Part shown: positions 24,548 through 33,100 of the stretch, piece by piece
Layout: each line of letters begins with the position of its first letter
Position numbering within the stretch: the first letter of the stretch is position 1
NCBI RefSeq assembly: GCF_000067205.1
Contig: NC_010170.1
Location: 806,001-870,000 of the forward strand
DNA: 64,000 nt
Reading direction: 5' to 3'
Origin: Bordetella petrii
GTDB taxonomy: Bacteria > Pseudomonadota > Gammaproteobacteria > Burkholderiales > Burkholderiaceae_B
Translations under genes and position numbers: made by a program
Notes under the pieces: model-generated
The model's input: only the letters and a program-made list of their open reading frames with translations
What the model was told of the DNA's origin: nothing
The model's database searches: none

Positions 24548-24979
24548 ATGAGAATGGACGATCTCGATCAACGCTTGCTGGGGCTGTTGCGGGCCAACGC
24601 GCGCGAGTCCGTGGCCACGTTGGCCAAGCGCCTGAATGTGTCGCGCGGCACGATCAACAACCGCATCGCTCGCCTGGAAGCCGAGAACGTCATTGTGGGC
24701 TATACCGTGCAGTTGCGTCCCGACGCGCAGCCCGTGCACATATCAGCCTGGATGAGCATTGCCATCGACGGCAACGAAACGCGGCGTGTCATCAGTATGC
24801 TGCTGGGCGAGCCGGGCGTGGCGGCCCTGCACGACACCAACGGCCGCTGGGATCTGCTGGCCGAACTGCGCGCGCAAAGCATTGCCGAAATGTCGGAAGT
24901 CCTGGAGCGGGTGCGGCTGATCAAAGGCATCGCGGCTACTGAAACCAGCCTGCACCTCAAAAGCTACAAGGCCGGGTGA
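24548..24979 (+). CDS. Lrp/AsnC-family regulator
   Basis: A 143-residue Lrp/AsnC regulator. The N-terminal helix-turn-helix is DLDQRLLGLLRANARESVAT followed by RLNVSRGTINNRIARLE, and the C-terminal RAM domain includes the GVAALHDTNGRWDLLAEL stretch. Two in-frame ATGs (24548, 24554) are close together. It is divergent from the ornithine cyclodeaminase gene and is probably its amino-acid-responsive regulator; ornithine or arginine as effector is an inference. Confidence 0.9.
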   Translation: MRMDDLDQRLLGLLRANARESVATLAKRLNVSRGTINNRIARLEAENVIVGYTVQLRPDAQPVHISAWMSIAIDGNETRRVISMLLGEPGVAALHDTNGRWDLLAELRAQSIAEMSEVLERVRLIKGIAATETSLHLKSYKAG

Positions 24980-25056
24980 GCCGCGCGCGTATTCAAGAAG
25001 ATCGGCATGGACCGCATGGCCGCCATGGCAACCTATGTCGCCGTTTCCAGGCCGGG

Positions 25057-26262
25057 TCATTTGGCCGGCGCGCGGATCGGCGCCCCGGGCAACGCGGCGG
25101 CAGAGGCTGCGGCAAGTAGCGCCGCTGCCGCCACGACCCAGGCGGCGGCATGCCAGCCGTAGGCGTCGATGGCTCCCCCCATCGCTATCGGGCCGACGAT
25201 CTGGCCCAGGTTGTTGCCTTGCATCACCAGGCCCACCACGATCGGGGTCAGGGCGGCGGCGGGGGCCGCCAGCGGCGCGCTCGACAACAAGGTGGCGGGG
25301 ATCAGTCCGCCTACCGCCGAGAACACCACGCACAGCAGAAACACGCCCGCGTCGGGCAGCAGCGGCAGGAAGATGCCAAGCGCAGCCGCGCCCATGGCGA
25401 CGCTGGCCGTGCACAGCACCAGCGGCCGCGCCACGCCGCGCGCCAGCAGATGTCCGGCGGCCAGGTTGCCCAGGATGTTGACGGCGCAGGCCAGCGCGCT
25501 GAGCAGGCCAGCCGTCCGCCAGGAGGCTTGCATGCGTTCCATCAGCAGTTCGGGCAGGAAGCTGAACACGGCAATGAACATCAAGCTGTAGCAGGCAAAG
25601 ACGGCGGCCAGCAGCAAGGGATTGCGCGCTCGCGCCACGCGGGCGGCATCGCGGCGCGCGGCGCGCCAGCCCAGCGGCGCGCGAGGGCCGTCGCCGGGCA
25701 CGGTGGCCAGCACGGCCACGGCGGCCGCCACGACCAGCCCGCAGCAGGCCCACCACAGCGAGCGCCAGCCGCCCAGCAATGGGCCAACCAGCATGGCGAT
25801 GGCCATGCCGGCCGGCATGAAGCAGCTCCATAGTGCGAACGCCAGGTCGCGGCGGTCTGCGCGCACCATGTCTTGCCGCTGCAGCACCGCGGGCCCGGCC
25901 ACGGTAATGAACAGGAAGCCCGCGCCCTCGATGACGCGGGATGCCAGTAGCCAGCCATAGACCGGACTGGCGGCTCCCACGGCGGCGCCGACAGCCGTGG
26001 CCAGCAGGCCGCCGACCAGCGCGCGCCGCCCGCCCACGCTGCCGATGACGACGCCGGCGGGGATGCCGCCCGCCACGCCCAGCACGGCGAAAATGCCGGT
26101 CAGCCAGCCCAGCGCATCCAGGTTCAGGCCCAGGTCGGACTGCAGCATCGGCCCGGCGATGGCAGCCTTGCCGACCTGCATGGCGGCCACGACGCCGCAG
26201 CCGACCACTATGGCCACGGCGGCCCAACGGGTACGGAAATTGGAGGCTGGCGCAGGCGTCAT
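25057..26262 (-). CDS. MFS transporter
   Basis: A 401-residue major facilitator superfamily protein with about twelve hydrophobic segments. The loop GVVIGSVGGRRALVGGLLAT between helices 2 and 3 fits the MFS signature region. LGLNLDALGWLTGIFAVLGV near the N-terminus and a duplicated two-bundle layout suggest a CynX/drug-efflux-like member. It is divergent from a LysR gene with a 98-base gap, so expression is probably controlled by that regulator. Substrate unknown; export of a small organic compound is the commonest role of such pairs. Confidence 0.87.
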   Translation of the reverse strand: MTPAPASNFRTRWAAVAIVVGCGVVAAMQVGKAAIAGPMLQSDLGLNLDALGWLTGIFAVLGVAGGIPAGVVIGSVGGRRALVGGLLATAVGAAVGAASPVYGWLLASRVIEGAGFLFITVAGPAVLQRQDMVRADRRDLAFALWSCFMPAGMAIAMLVGPLLGGWRSLWWACCGLVVAAAVAVLATVPGDGPRAPLGWRAARRDAARVARARNPLLLAAVFACYSLMFIAVFSFLPELLMERMQASWRTAGLLSALACAVNILGNLAAGHLLARGVARPLVLCTASVAMGAAALGIFLPLLPDAGVFLLCVVFSAVGGLIPATLLSSAPLAAPAAALTPIVVGLVMQGNNLGQIVGPIAMGGAIDAYGWHAAAWVVAAAALLAAASAAALPGAPIRAPAK

Positions 26263-26334
26263 GGCGGCGGAGGGTTGAGCGATTCTGGTGAAATACTAGC
26301 GTTGGGAGTCGAGCAGAAGAAGTGACATAATTGA

Positions 26335-26360
26335 GATTGTTTTGATCATCTAAAACGATC
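26335..26360. promoter_or_regulatory. Palindrome abutting LysR start, candidate operator
   Basis: GATTGTTTT (26335-26343) and AAAACGATC (26352-26360) are inverted repeats with one mismatch around 8 bases, ending exactly at the LysR ATG and lying 72 bases from the MFS start. The AT-rich symmetry and position suggest an autoregulatory site. Confidence 0.5.
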
Positions 26361-27269
26361 ATGCTCGACGCACTGACGCTGGACCAGATTCGCACCTTCG
26401 TGGCGGTGGCCGAGCAGGGCAGCTTCCGGGCAGGGGCCGCCCGGCTGCGGCGCGTGCAGTCCGGCGTCAGCGCCAGCATCGCCAACCTGGAAGCCCAGCT
26501 GGGCATTGCCCTGTTCGACCGCGCGGGCCATCGCCCGGCGCTCACGCCGCAAGGGCGTGCGTTGCTGGTCAATGCCCGCGACATCCTGCTGCGCGTCGAC
26601 GCCATGCGCGCCCGTGCGCGCGGCTTTGGCGAAGGGGTCGAACTCGAGCTGGCGCTGGTGGTCGACACCTTGTTCCCGCTGCACCAGATCGGCGCGGCGT
26701 TGGCCGAGCTGCAGGCCGCCTACCCCTCGGTGGCGATCCGGCTGGATATCGAGCCCTTGGGCGGGCCGTTGCAGGCGTTGCTCGAACAACGCTGCACCCT
26801 GGCCATCATGGCCGGAGAGAATTTCCGCGATCCGCGCATCGCCTTCGAGGCCTTGTCCGAAGTGAACCAGGTGGCGGTCGTGGCGGTCGGTCATCCGCTT
26901 GCCGCGCGCGCCCAAGGCGAGCACATCGGCGCCGCCGAACTGGCCGACCATGTGCAGATCGTGCTGGCCGATCCCACGCCGCACTCCAGCGGCCGCGATT
27001 TCGGCGTGATGTCGCCGCGCACGTATCGGGTTGGCAATCAAGACGCCAAGCATGCATTGATTCTGGCGGGCGTGGGCTGGGGCCGCCTGCCCGAATGGCA
27101 AGTGCGGCGCGACTTGGACGAGGCGCGCCTGGTGCGGGTGCGCACCCCGGTGTTGGGGCGCAACAGCGCCGCGGTGTCGGAAATCTATCTGGCCCATCGG
27201 CTGGACGCGCCGCTGGGGCCGGCCGCGCGTAGTCTGGCCGCCATCCTGGGACGCTTGTGCGCGCGTTGA
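26361..27269 (+). CDS. LysR-family regulator, divergent from MFS gene
   Basis: A 302-residue LysR regulator: MLDALTLDQIRTFVAVAEQG leads into the helix-turn-helix with VQSGVSASIANLEAQLGIAL, then an effector domain. The ATG at 26361 directly follows an inverted repeat, leaving no room for a Shine-Dalgarno sequence, so the mRNA may be leaderless or poorly translated. It probably controls the divergent MFS gene and itself. Effector unknown. Confidence 0.9.
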   Translation: MLDALTLDQIRTFVAVAEQGSFRAGAARLRRVQSGVSASIANLEAQLGIALFDRAGHRPALTPQGRALLVNARDILLRVDAMRARARGFGEGVELELALVVDTLFPLHQIGAALAELQAAYPSVAIRLDIEPLGGPLQALLEQRCTLAIMAGENFRDPRIAFEALSEVNQVAVVAVGHPLAARAQGEHIGAAELADHVQIVLADPTPHSSGRDFGVMSPRTYRVGNQDAKHALILAGVGWGRLPEWQVRRDLDEARLVRVRTPVLGRNSAAVSEIYLAHRLDAPLGPAARSLAAILGRLCAR

Positions 27270-27446
27270 TGCCGGCGCTCGCGCGGCCATGGCGGCGCGG
27301 CTGCTGTCGGCATGCTGAATGGAGGCCTCGCGCTTCGCTTGGCGCGGCGCAAGAAACTGTCTAGTATCGAAGCCTGCTGAACCACACCCAATAACAAGCA
27401 GTTGGCCGATACCCGCCGCGGGTGCCGCGCCTCCAAGGAGACATCC

Positions 27447-28400
27447 ATGCTACGCATCAAACAGGTTCTGGTTTCATTGGTCGTTGCCGCGCTGCCGTTG
27501 GCGGCCGGCGCCGCCCCGGCCAAGGTCATGGCCCCCGGCGGCCCCGGCGGCGGCTACGATGCCGCCGCGCGTGTGCCGTTGCAGGTCATGCAGGAAGCCG
27601 GCATCTTCACTGATGGCTACCAGGTCACCAACAAGGGCGGAGCGGGTGGCACCATCGGGCTGGCCGAATTCATCAATACCAGCAAGAACGACGACAACGC
27701 CATCATGTCGATGGGGTCGATTCTGGTGGGTGGCATCATCCTGAACAAGTCGCCGGTCACGCTCGATTCGATCACGCCGCTGGTGCGCCTGACCGACGAT
27801 GCCGACGTGCTCGCGGTGCCGGTGAACTCGCCCATCAAGAACGTGGCCGACGTGGTCGACGCACTGCGCAAGAACCCGGGCGCGCTGGCCATCGGCGGCG
27901 GCTCGGTCGGTGGCGTCGACCACGTGGCCGCCGGGCTCATCGCCAAGTCGGCCGGCGTGGCGCCCAGCAAGCTCAACTACATTCCCTATCCCAGCGGCGC
28001 AGAGCTGGTGCCGCTGCTGGTCAGCGGGCAGTTGAAGCTGGCGCTGTCGGGTCTGTCGGAATTCAAGCCTTATGCCGACCAGAAACGCCTGCGCATCATT
28101 GCCGTCACGTCCGAACAGCGGCTGCCTGGGGTGGACGCGCCCACGCTGAAAGAGTCGGGTGTGGACGTGGTCATCGGCAACTGGCGCGGCATTATCGGCG
28201 CGCCTGGCATGAGCAAGCAGGGGCGCGACATGTGGCTGGATCGCTACCAGAAGCTGCATGCCTCGCCGCAATGGAAAAAAACGCTGGCCGACCACGGCTG
28301 GTCGGATGCCTACCTGGCCGGCGATGCGTTCGCTAAGTTCCTGGACGACGAAAAAGTCCGGCAGGAACAGGTATTGAAGGACCTGGGCCTGGTCAAGTAA
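27447..28400 (+). CDS. Tripartite tricarboxylate transporter receptor (TctC-like)
   Basis: A 317-residue periplasmic receptor. The signal peptide runs to about residue 24 (LPLAAGAAPA), then KVMAPGGPGGGYDAAARVPL and VTNKGGAGGTIGLAEFI, a TctC variant with more glycine than the two orphan Bug proteins in this window. AAGGAGA precedes the ATG at 27447; an open frame to 27402 lacks a signal peptide and is not used. It is directly followed by its membrane partners tctB and tctA, making a full secondary uptake system for a carboxylate. Confidence 0.92.
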   Translation: MLRIKQVLVSLVVAALPLAAGAAPAKVMAPGGPGGGYDAAARVPLQVMQEAGIFTDGYQVTNKGGAGGTIGLAEFINTSKNDDNAIMSMGSILVGGIILNKSPVTLDSITPLVRLTDDADVLAVPVNSPIKNVADVVDALRKNPGALAIGGGSVGGVDHVAAGLIAKSAGVAPSKLNYIPYPSGAELVPLLVSGQLKLALSGLSEFKPYADQKRLRIIAVTSEQRLPGVDAPTLKESGVDVVIGNWRGIIGAPGMSKQGRDMWLDRYQKLHASPQWKKTLADHGWSDAYLAGDAFAKFLDDEKVRQEQVLKDLGLVK

Positions 28401-28419
28401 CGCACCAGGAGAAACCGCC

Positions 28420-28905
28420 ATGTCCGCATTACCGCAGCGCCGCCCCTGGTGGCTGGGGCTGGCCGTGATCGCCATCGGGGCGGTCTGGCTGCAGCAGGGA
28501 TACGCGCTGCCCAAATCGGGCGGCTATGCCGGCGTGGGGCCCGGCGACTTCGTCATGCTGGTGGGGGCCGCGCTGATCGTACTGGGCCTGGCCCTGCTCG
28601 CGCAGATCGCGCGCGGCGATACCTTCGAGCCGCAAGAGGCCGAAAGCGCCGAAGCCGGCGCGCGCCCCTCGCGCAAGGCCTTGCTGTTCGCGGCGGCGGG
28701 GGCGGCCATTCCGCTGCTGACCATGCGGCCGCTGGGCTTTCCGCTGACGGCGATGCTGGCTTTCGCGCTGGTCACGCATGCATTCGGGTCGCGCCGCGTG
28801 CTGCTGGACTGCGCCATTGGGCTGGCGCTGGGCACGATCTGCTGGCTGGGGTTCACGCGCCTGGGCGTGACGCTGGGCGGCGCGCTGCCGCTGGCGGGGT
28901 GGTGA
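28420..28905 (+). CDS. Tripartite transporter small membrane subunit (TctB-like)
   Basis: A 161-residue protein with four predicted membrane helices, the standard TctB layout (for example the segment near residues 40-56 and AMLAFALVTHAF further on). It pairs with the large TctA subunit to form the membrane translocator. It starts 19 bases after the receptor gene with CAGGAGA upstream, and its stop lies one base before the tctA ATG, consistent with coupled translation. Confidence 0.85.
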   Translation: MSALPQRRPWWLGLAVIAIGAVWLQQGYALPKSGGYAGVGPGDFVMLVGAALIVLGLALLAQIARGDTFEPQEAESAEAGARPSRKALLFAAAGAAIPLLTMRPLGFPLTAMLAFALVTHAFGSRRVLLDCAIGLALGTICWLGFTRLGVTLGGALPLAGW

Positions 28906-28906
28906 C

Positions 28907-30394
28907 ATGGACGCCTTTCATTCCCTGATGGCCGGCTTCGGCGTGGCGCTGCAGCCGGCTCACTTGATGTGGGCTTTCGTGGGGGCGCTGCTGGGCACCG
29001 CCATCGGCGTGCTGCCGGGCATCGGGCCGGCGCTGACCATCGCGCTGCTGCTGCCGGTGACCGTAAAGGTGGCGCCCACGGCGGCCTTCATCATGTTCGC
29101 GGGGGTGCTGTACGGCGCGATGTATGGCGGGTCTACCACGTCCATCCTGCTGAACACTCCTGGCGAAAGCGGCTCGATGATGACGGCGCTCGAAGGCAAC
29201 AAAATGGCGCGAGCCGGGCGCGGCGCGGCCGCGCTGGCCACGGCCGCCATCGGGTCGTTCGTGGCGGGCACACTGGCCACCCTGGCGCTGACCTTCCTGG
29301 CGCCGGCCATCGCCGAACTGGCCTTCGTGTTCGGGCCGGCCGATTATTTTGCCCTGATGCTGCTGGCGTTCACGTCGGTGTCGGTGGTGCTGGGCACTTC
29401 GCGCGTGCGCGGCTTCATCGCGCTGTTCCTGGGGCTGGCAATGGGCGTGGTCGGCATCGACGGCCCGTCGGGCCAGGCGCGCCTGGCGTTCGGTTCGCCC
29501 GACCTGCTCGACGGCATCGACATTACGGTGGTACTGGTGTCGCTGTTCGCGGTGGGCGAGATTCTGTACGTGGCCAGCCGCTACCGCAGCGCACCGCCCG
29601 CGGTGAACCCGCTGGCGGGCGGACACTGGATGACGCGGGACGACTGGCGGCGCTCGTGGAAGCCCTGGCTGCGTGGCACCTTGCTGGGCTTTCCCATAGG
29701 CGCGCTGCCGGCTGGCGGCTCCGAGGTGCCCACTTTCCTGTCGTACACAATCGAACGCCGGCTCAGCCGCCATCGCGACGAGTTCGGCCGTGGCGCCATC
29801 GAGGGCGTGGCCGGGCCCGAGGCGGCCAACAATTCGGCGGCCGCCGGCATCCTGGTGCCGTTGCTGACGCTCGGCCTGCCCACTTCAGCCACCGCCGCCG
29901 TGCTGCTGGCGGCGTTCCAGAGCTACGGGCTGCAGCCTGGGCCGTTTCTGTTCATCAACAGCGCCGACCTGGTGTGGGGCCTGATCGCCTCGCTGTACGT
30001 GGGCAACCTGATGTTGCTGGTTCTTAATTTGCCGCTGGTCGGCCTGTGGGTGCGGCTGCTGCTGATTCCACGGCCGTACCTGTATGCGGGCATCCTGGTG
30101 TTCGCCATGGTGGGCATCTGGGGCGTAGGCACGTCGTGGATGGATTTGCTGCTGATGTTCAGCATCGGCCTGATGGGCTACGTGATGCGCGTATACGACT
30201 TTCCCATCGCGCCGGTGCTGATCGGCCTGATCCTGGGGCCGTCGGCCGAAACACAGTTGCGCCGGGCGCTGTCCATCGGCGAAGGCAATCCGGCCGTGCT
30301 GCTGTCGTCGCCGCTGTCGGTGACGCTGATTGTGCTGGCGCTGGCGGTGCTGTTCCTGCCGGGCCTGCTGCGCAAGCTGCGCGCCAGCGCTTAG
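28907..30394 (+). CDS. Tripartite transporter large membrane subunit (TctA-like)
   Basis: A 495-residue membrane protein with about twelve helices, the size expected for TctA. The conserved segments GTAIGVLPGIGPALTIALLL and YGAMYGGSTTSILLNTPGES are family hallmarks; a second internal motif GFPIGALPAGGSEVPTFLSY reflects the duplicated fold. It moves the carboxylate bound by the upstream receptor, driven by the ion gradient. The substrate cannot be read from sequence. It could also serve the orphan Bug receptors at 9948 and 18675, though this is speculative. Confidence 0.92.
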   Translation: MDAFHSLMAGFGVALQPAHLMWAFVGALLGTAIGVLPGIGPALTIALLLPVTVKVAPTAAFIMFAGVLYGAMYGGSTTSILLNTPGESGSMMTALEGNKMARAGRGAAALATAAIGSFVAGTLATLALTFLAPAIAELAFVFGPADYFALMLLAFTSVSVVLGTSRVRGFIALFLGLAMGVVGIDGPSGQARLAFGSPDLLDGIDITVVLVSLFAVGEILYVASRYRSAPPAVNPLAGGHWMTRDDWRRSWKPWLRGTLLGFPIGALPAGGSEVPTFLSYTIERRLSRHRDEFGRGAIEGVAGPEAANNSAAAGILVPLLTLGLPTSATAAVLLAAFQSYGLQPGPFLFINSADLVWGLIASLYVGNLMLLVLNLPLVGLWVRLLLIPRPYLYAGILVFAMVGIWGVGTSWMDLLLMFSIGLMGYVMRVYDFPIAPVLIGLILGPSAETQLRRALSIGEGNPAVLLSSPLSVTLIVLALAVLFLPGLLRKLRASA

Positions 30395-30524
30395 GCCAGG
30401 GGCAGTTGTTCGCATTAAAAGGCAGGCGGTCCGGTACAAAAAGTTGCAGATGTCCGCGACGGCCTTGCTAGCATGGTTCAGCCGGGTCCCCCGGCACTGA
30501 TAAACAGCGTCACAGGAGGCTGCC

Positions 30525-31172
30525 ATGCAAGCAAGAAGAACACTCCCCCGTATCGCCGCCGTCGCGGCCGCCACGTTGCTGGCGGCCGGCTGCGCGACCC
30601 CGCAGCAAACCAACACCGCGGTCGGGGCTGGCGCCGGCGCCGCGGCCGGCGCGGGCATTGGCGCCCTGATCGGCCACGGCAAAGGCGCGGCCATTGGCGC
30701 CGGCATCGGCGCGGTGGCAGGCGGCCTGATCGGCTACAACTGGTCGGGCGTGAAAAAAGACGTGCAGCAGTCGGGCGCCAGCTCGCTCGGCATCGACGTG
30801 GTCGAAATGCCCGACGGCAGCCTGAAGGTGAACATTCCCAGCAATGTGTCGTTCGACACCGACAAGGCCGTGCTCAAACCCGCCCTGTTGCCCGTGCTCG
30901 ATAGCGTGGCGCGCGCGCTCAACCAGCATCCCGAACTGCGCGCCAAGGTGGTGGGCCACACCGATAGCACCGGCAGCGCCGCTCATAACCAGACTTTGTC
31001 GGAAAACCGCGCGCGCAGCGTCACCGACTACCTGGGCAAACAGGGCGTGGCGCCGGCCCGCATGACGATCGAGGGCCGCGCGGCGCGCGACCCCATCGGC
31101 GACAACGCCACCGCCGAAGGGCGCGCCGCCAACCGGCGCGTGGAAGTCTATCTGTACGCGGTCAAGCAGTAG
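30525..31172 (+). CDS. OmpA-family lipoprotein with glycine zipper
   Basis: A 215-residue outer-membrane lipoprotein of the YiaD type. The lipobox LLAAGC gives lipidated Cys23. A glycine-zipper region follows (GAGAGAAAGAGIGALIG, about residues 34-50, and a second copy). The C-terminal OmpA peptidoglycan-binding domain contains HTDSTGSAAHNQTLSENRAR and RANRRVEVYL-like sequence. CAGGAGG lies upstream of the ATG. It probably tethers the outer membrane to the cell wall. An intrinsic terminator follows. Confidence 0.92.
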   Translation: MQARRTLPRIAAVAAATLLAAGCATPQQTNTAVGAGAGAAAGAGIGALIGHGKGAAIGAGIGAVAGGLIGYNWSGVKKDVQQSGASSLGIDVVEMPDGSLKVNIPSNVSFDTDKAVLKPALLPVLDSVARALNQHPELRAKVVGHTDSTGSAAHNQTLSENRARSVTDYLGKQGVAPARMTIEGRAARDPIGDNATAEGRAANRRVEVYLYAVKQ

Positions 31173-31189
31173 ACGCACAACGTGGCACG

Positions 31190-31223
31190 GCGGCCGGGCG
31201 CAGGGGCGCGCGGCCGCTTTTTT
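31190..31223 (+). terminator. Intrinsic terminator after the OmpA-family gene
   Basis: GCGGCCG (31190-31196) and CGGCCGC (31211-31217) form a 7-bp GC stem followed by six T (31218-31223). It sits 17 bases after the lipoprotein stop and immediately before the ribosome-binding site of the PhhB-like gene, so it may also attenuate that gene. Confidence 0.6.
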
Positions 31224-31238
31224 CAGGAGAACCCCACC

Positions 31239-31550
31239 ATGAGCGAGCCATCGCCGCCGCGCCTGGGCGCGCAGGCCGTGCTGCCGGGCCTGCCCGGCTG
31301 GCAGGCGCACGCCGGGCGCGATGCCATCCAGAAGACATTCCAGTTCAAGGACTTCAATGCCGCTTTCGGCTTCATGGCGCGCGTGGCCATGCAGGCCGAA
31401 AAGCTCGACCACCATCCCGAATGGTTCAATGTGTACAACCGCGTCGATGTGGTGCTGGCCACGCATTCGGCCGGCGGCGTCACCGAGCTCGACGCGCGGA
31501 TGGCGCGGTTCATGAACGAAACGGCCGCGTCCATGGGCGCGGCCGGTTAG
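31239..31550 (+). CDS. phhB: Pterin-4a-carbinolamine dehydratase
   Basis: A 103-residue PCD/DCoH-family enzyme. The motif KLDHHPEWFNVYNRVDVVLA holds the conserved His-His-Pro and the downstream Trp/aromatic residues of the active site. It dehydrates 4a-hydroxytetrahydrobiopterin to recycle the cofactor of aromatic amino acid hydroxylases; no such hydroxylase is nearby, so a moonlighting or general pterin role is possible. CAGGAGA lies upstream of the ATG at 31239, which is preferred over an extension to 31182 running through the terminator. Confidence 0.9.
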   Translation: MSEPSPPRLGAQAVLPGLPGWQAHAGRDAIQKTFQFKDFNAAFGFMARVAMQAEKLDHHPEWFNVYNRVDVVLATHSAGGVTELDARMARFMNETAASMGAAG

Positions 31551-31569
31551 GGGGCAGAGAAGGCGGGCT

Positions 31570-32274
31570 TCAGTTGCGCACGTAGTAAATGCGCATGGCC
31601 TGCTGGCGCCCGGACGGATCAAGCACCTGGATGCGTACCGATCGCGGCGTGAAGTTTTCAGGCACTTCGGCCGCGCCCTGCGCGACCTGGTAGCGGCCCA
31701 GGCTGACGTCGATGGGATCGAGTTCGATGGTGCCCGAACGGCCATTGCGGTAGACGCCCGTTACCGCCAGATTGAGCGTGCCCTTGAAGGCCGGGCCGTC
31801 GCTGCTTTCGCGCATCAGCAACACCTGGTAGTTGAGCTTGCCGGGATCGCGGCTGAACGAGCCCGAGCGCACGCCGATGTCGGTGCCGCGCGGGTCGGGC
31901 GGAATGGCGTCCTGGAAGATCTTGAATTCCTGGTTCAGCGCCTGGATGCGGGCGCGGGCCTGCTCCAGATCGGCCGACGCCTGGTCGCGGGTGGCCTGGT
32001 TGGCGTCGCGCTGCGCCACGGCTTCGGCCAGCTGAGTACGCAAGCGCTGGCGGTCGAGGTTGGCGGTGTTGAGTTCGGACTGCAATTGCTCCGATTGTTC
32101 GGCGGTCAGGCGTGGCGGGCCGTAGTTGGCCTGCAGGAACAGCACGCCGCCGGCGCCCAGGCCGATGCCCACCAGCAGCAGCACCAGCCAGCGCGGCATG
32201 CGCCGCGTGCGTTTGCCAGGTTGGTAGACCGAAGGCTTGAAAACGGCCCGTTGCGAGCGTCCGAACATCCCCAT
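31570..32274 (-). CDS. DUF6776-type membrane-anchored coiled-coil protein
   Basis: A 234-residue protein with a basic N-terminus, one membrane helix (RWLVLLLVGIGLGAGGVLFL, about residues 28-47), a coiled coil (QLQSELNTANLDRQRLRTQL continuing to about residue 125) and a C-terminal beta-rich domain. The architecture matches DUF6776 proteins of betaproteobacteria, whose function is unknown. The ATG at 32274 begins MGMFGRSQRAVFKPS. The coiled coil would lie in the periplasm. The 3' end faces the PhhB-like gene. Confidence 0.65.
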   Translation of the reverse strand: MGMFGRSQRAVFKPSVYQPGKRTRRMPRWLVLLLVGIGLGAGGVLFLQANYGPPRLTAEQSEQLQSELNTANLDRQRLRTQLAEAVAQRDANQATRDQASADLEQARARIQALNQEFKIFQDAIPPDPRGTDIGVRSGSFSRDPGKLNYQVLLMRESSDGPAFKGTLNLAVTGVYRNGRSGTIELDPIDVSLGRYQVAQGAAEVPENFTPRSVRIQVLDPSGRQQAMRIYYVRN

Positions 32275-32404
32275 GCGAGAACCCTGTGTTGATATATGTC
32301 TGCCGGTAAGCAACCGGCCAAAACCCTAGAGGATACCGTGTGACAGCATCGACAGGTTACGCCAGATAACTCTCGTTGCGTACGTACGGCTTGGAAACAC
32401 CTTT

Positions 32405-33100
32405 TCAGCCGGGCCGCGCGGCGGCCAGCCGGGCATCCAGCGCGGCCAGGCGCTGCGGCGTGCCCACGTCGGTCCAGGCGCCGGCGTGATGCGCGCCGAG
32501 CACCGCGCTGCGGGCCATGGCCTCGCGCAGCAAAGGCGCCAGGGGCGCTGGCGTGCCGGCCGCCAGGCCATCGAACAGGGCCGGCCGGTACACGCCGATG
32601 CCGGCGAAGGTCAGGCGGCCGGCCGTGCCGGTGCCGACTTGGCCATCGCCAGACAAGGTGAAGTCGCCTTGCGGATGGTGTTCCGGGTTGTCCACCAGCA
32701 GCAGCCAGGCATCGGCGCGGGCGGCGTCCAGGTTGCGCGCCAGGCCGGCCGCCTGGGCCGGGTGCCAGTCGCACCAGATGTCGCCGTTGATGGCCAGGAA
32801 CGGCTGCGGACCCAGCAGCGGCAGGGCCTGGGCAATGCCGCCGGCGGTTTCGAGCGCGGTGGACTCGGCCGAATAGGCGATGCGCACGCCGTAGCGGCTG
32901 CCGTCGCCCAGCGCCGAGGGCAGTTGCTCGCCCAGCCAGGCGTGGTTGATGACGATGTCGCGAATGCCGGCCGCGGCCAGGCGCTCGATATGCCACACGA
33001 TCAGGGGCTTGCCGCCGGCCGGCAGCAGCGGCTTGGGGGTATGGTCGGTCAGGGGCCGCATGCGCTCGCCGCGCCCGGCGGCCAGGATCATGGCGCGCAT
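32405..33100 (-). CDS. murU: N-acetylmuramate-1-phosphate uridylyltransferase MurU
   Basis: A 231-residue nucleotidyltransferase. MRAMILAAGRGERMRPLTDH is the nucleotide-binding signature, with KPLLPAGGKPLIVWHIERL and the NGDIWCDWHP metal/substrate segment. MurU makes UDP-MurNAc from MurNAc-1-phosphate in a cell-wall recycling shortcut that bypasses de novo synthesis and confers fosfomycin tolerance in Pseudomonas. The start codon overlaps the amgK stop (TGATG), so the kinase and uridylyltransferase are coupled, as in other species with this pathway. Confidence 0.9.
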   Translation of the reverse strand: MRAMILAAGRGERMRPLTDHTPKPLLPAGGKPLIVWHIERLAAAGIRDIVINHAWLGEQLPSALGDGSRYGVRIAYSAESTALETAGGIAQALPLLGPQPFLAINGDIWCDWHPAQAAGLARNLDAARADAWLLLVDNPEHHPQGDFTLSGDGQVGTGTAGRLTFAGIGVYRPALFDGLAAGTPAPLAPLLREAMARSAVLGAHHAGAWTDVGTPQRLAALDARLAAARPG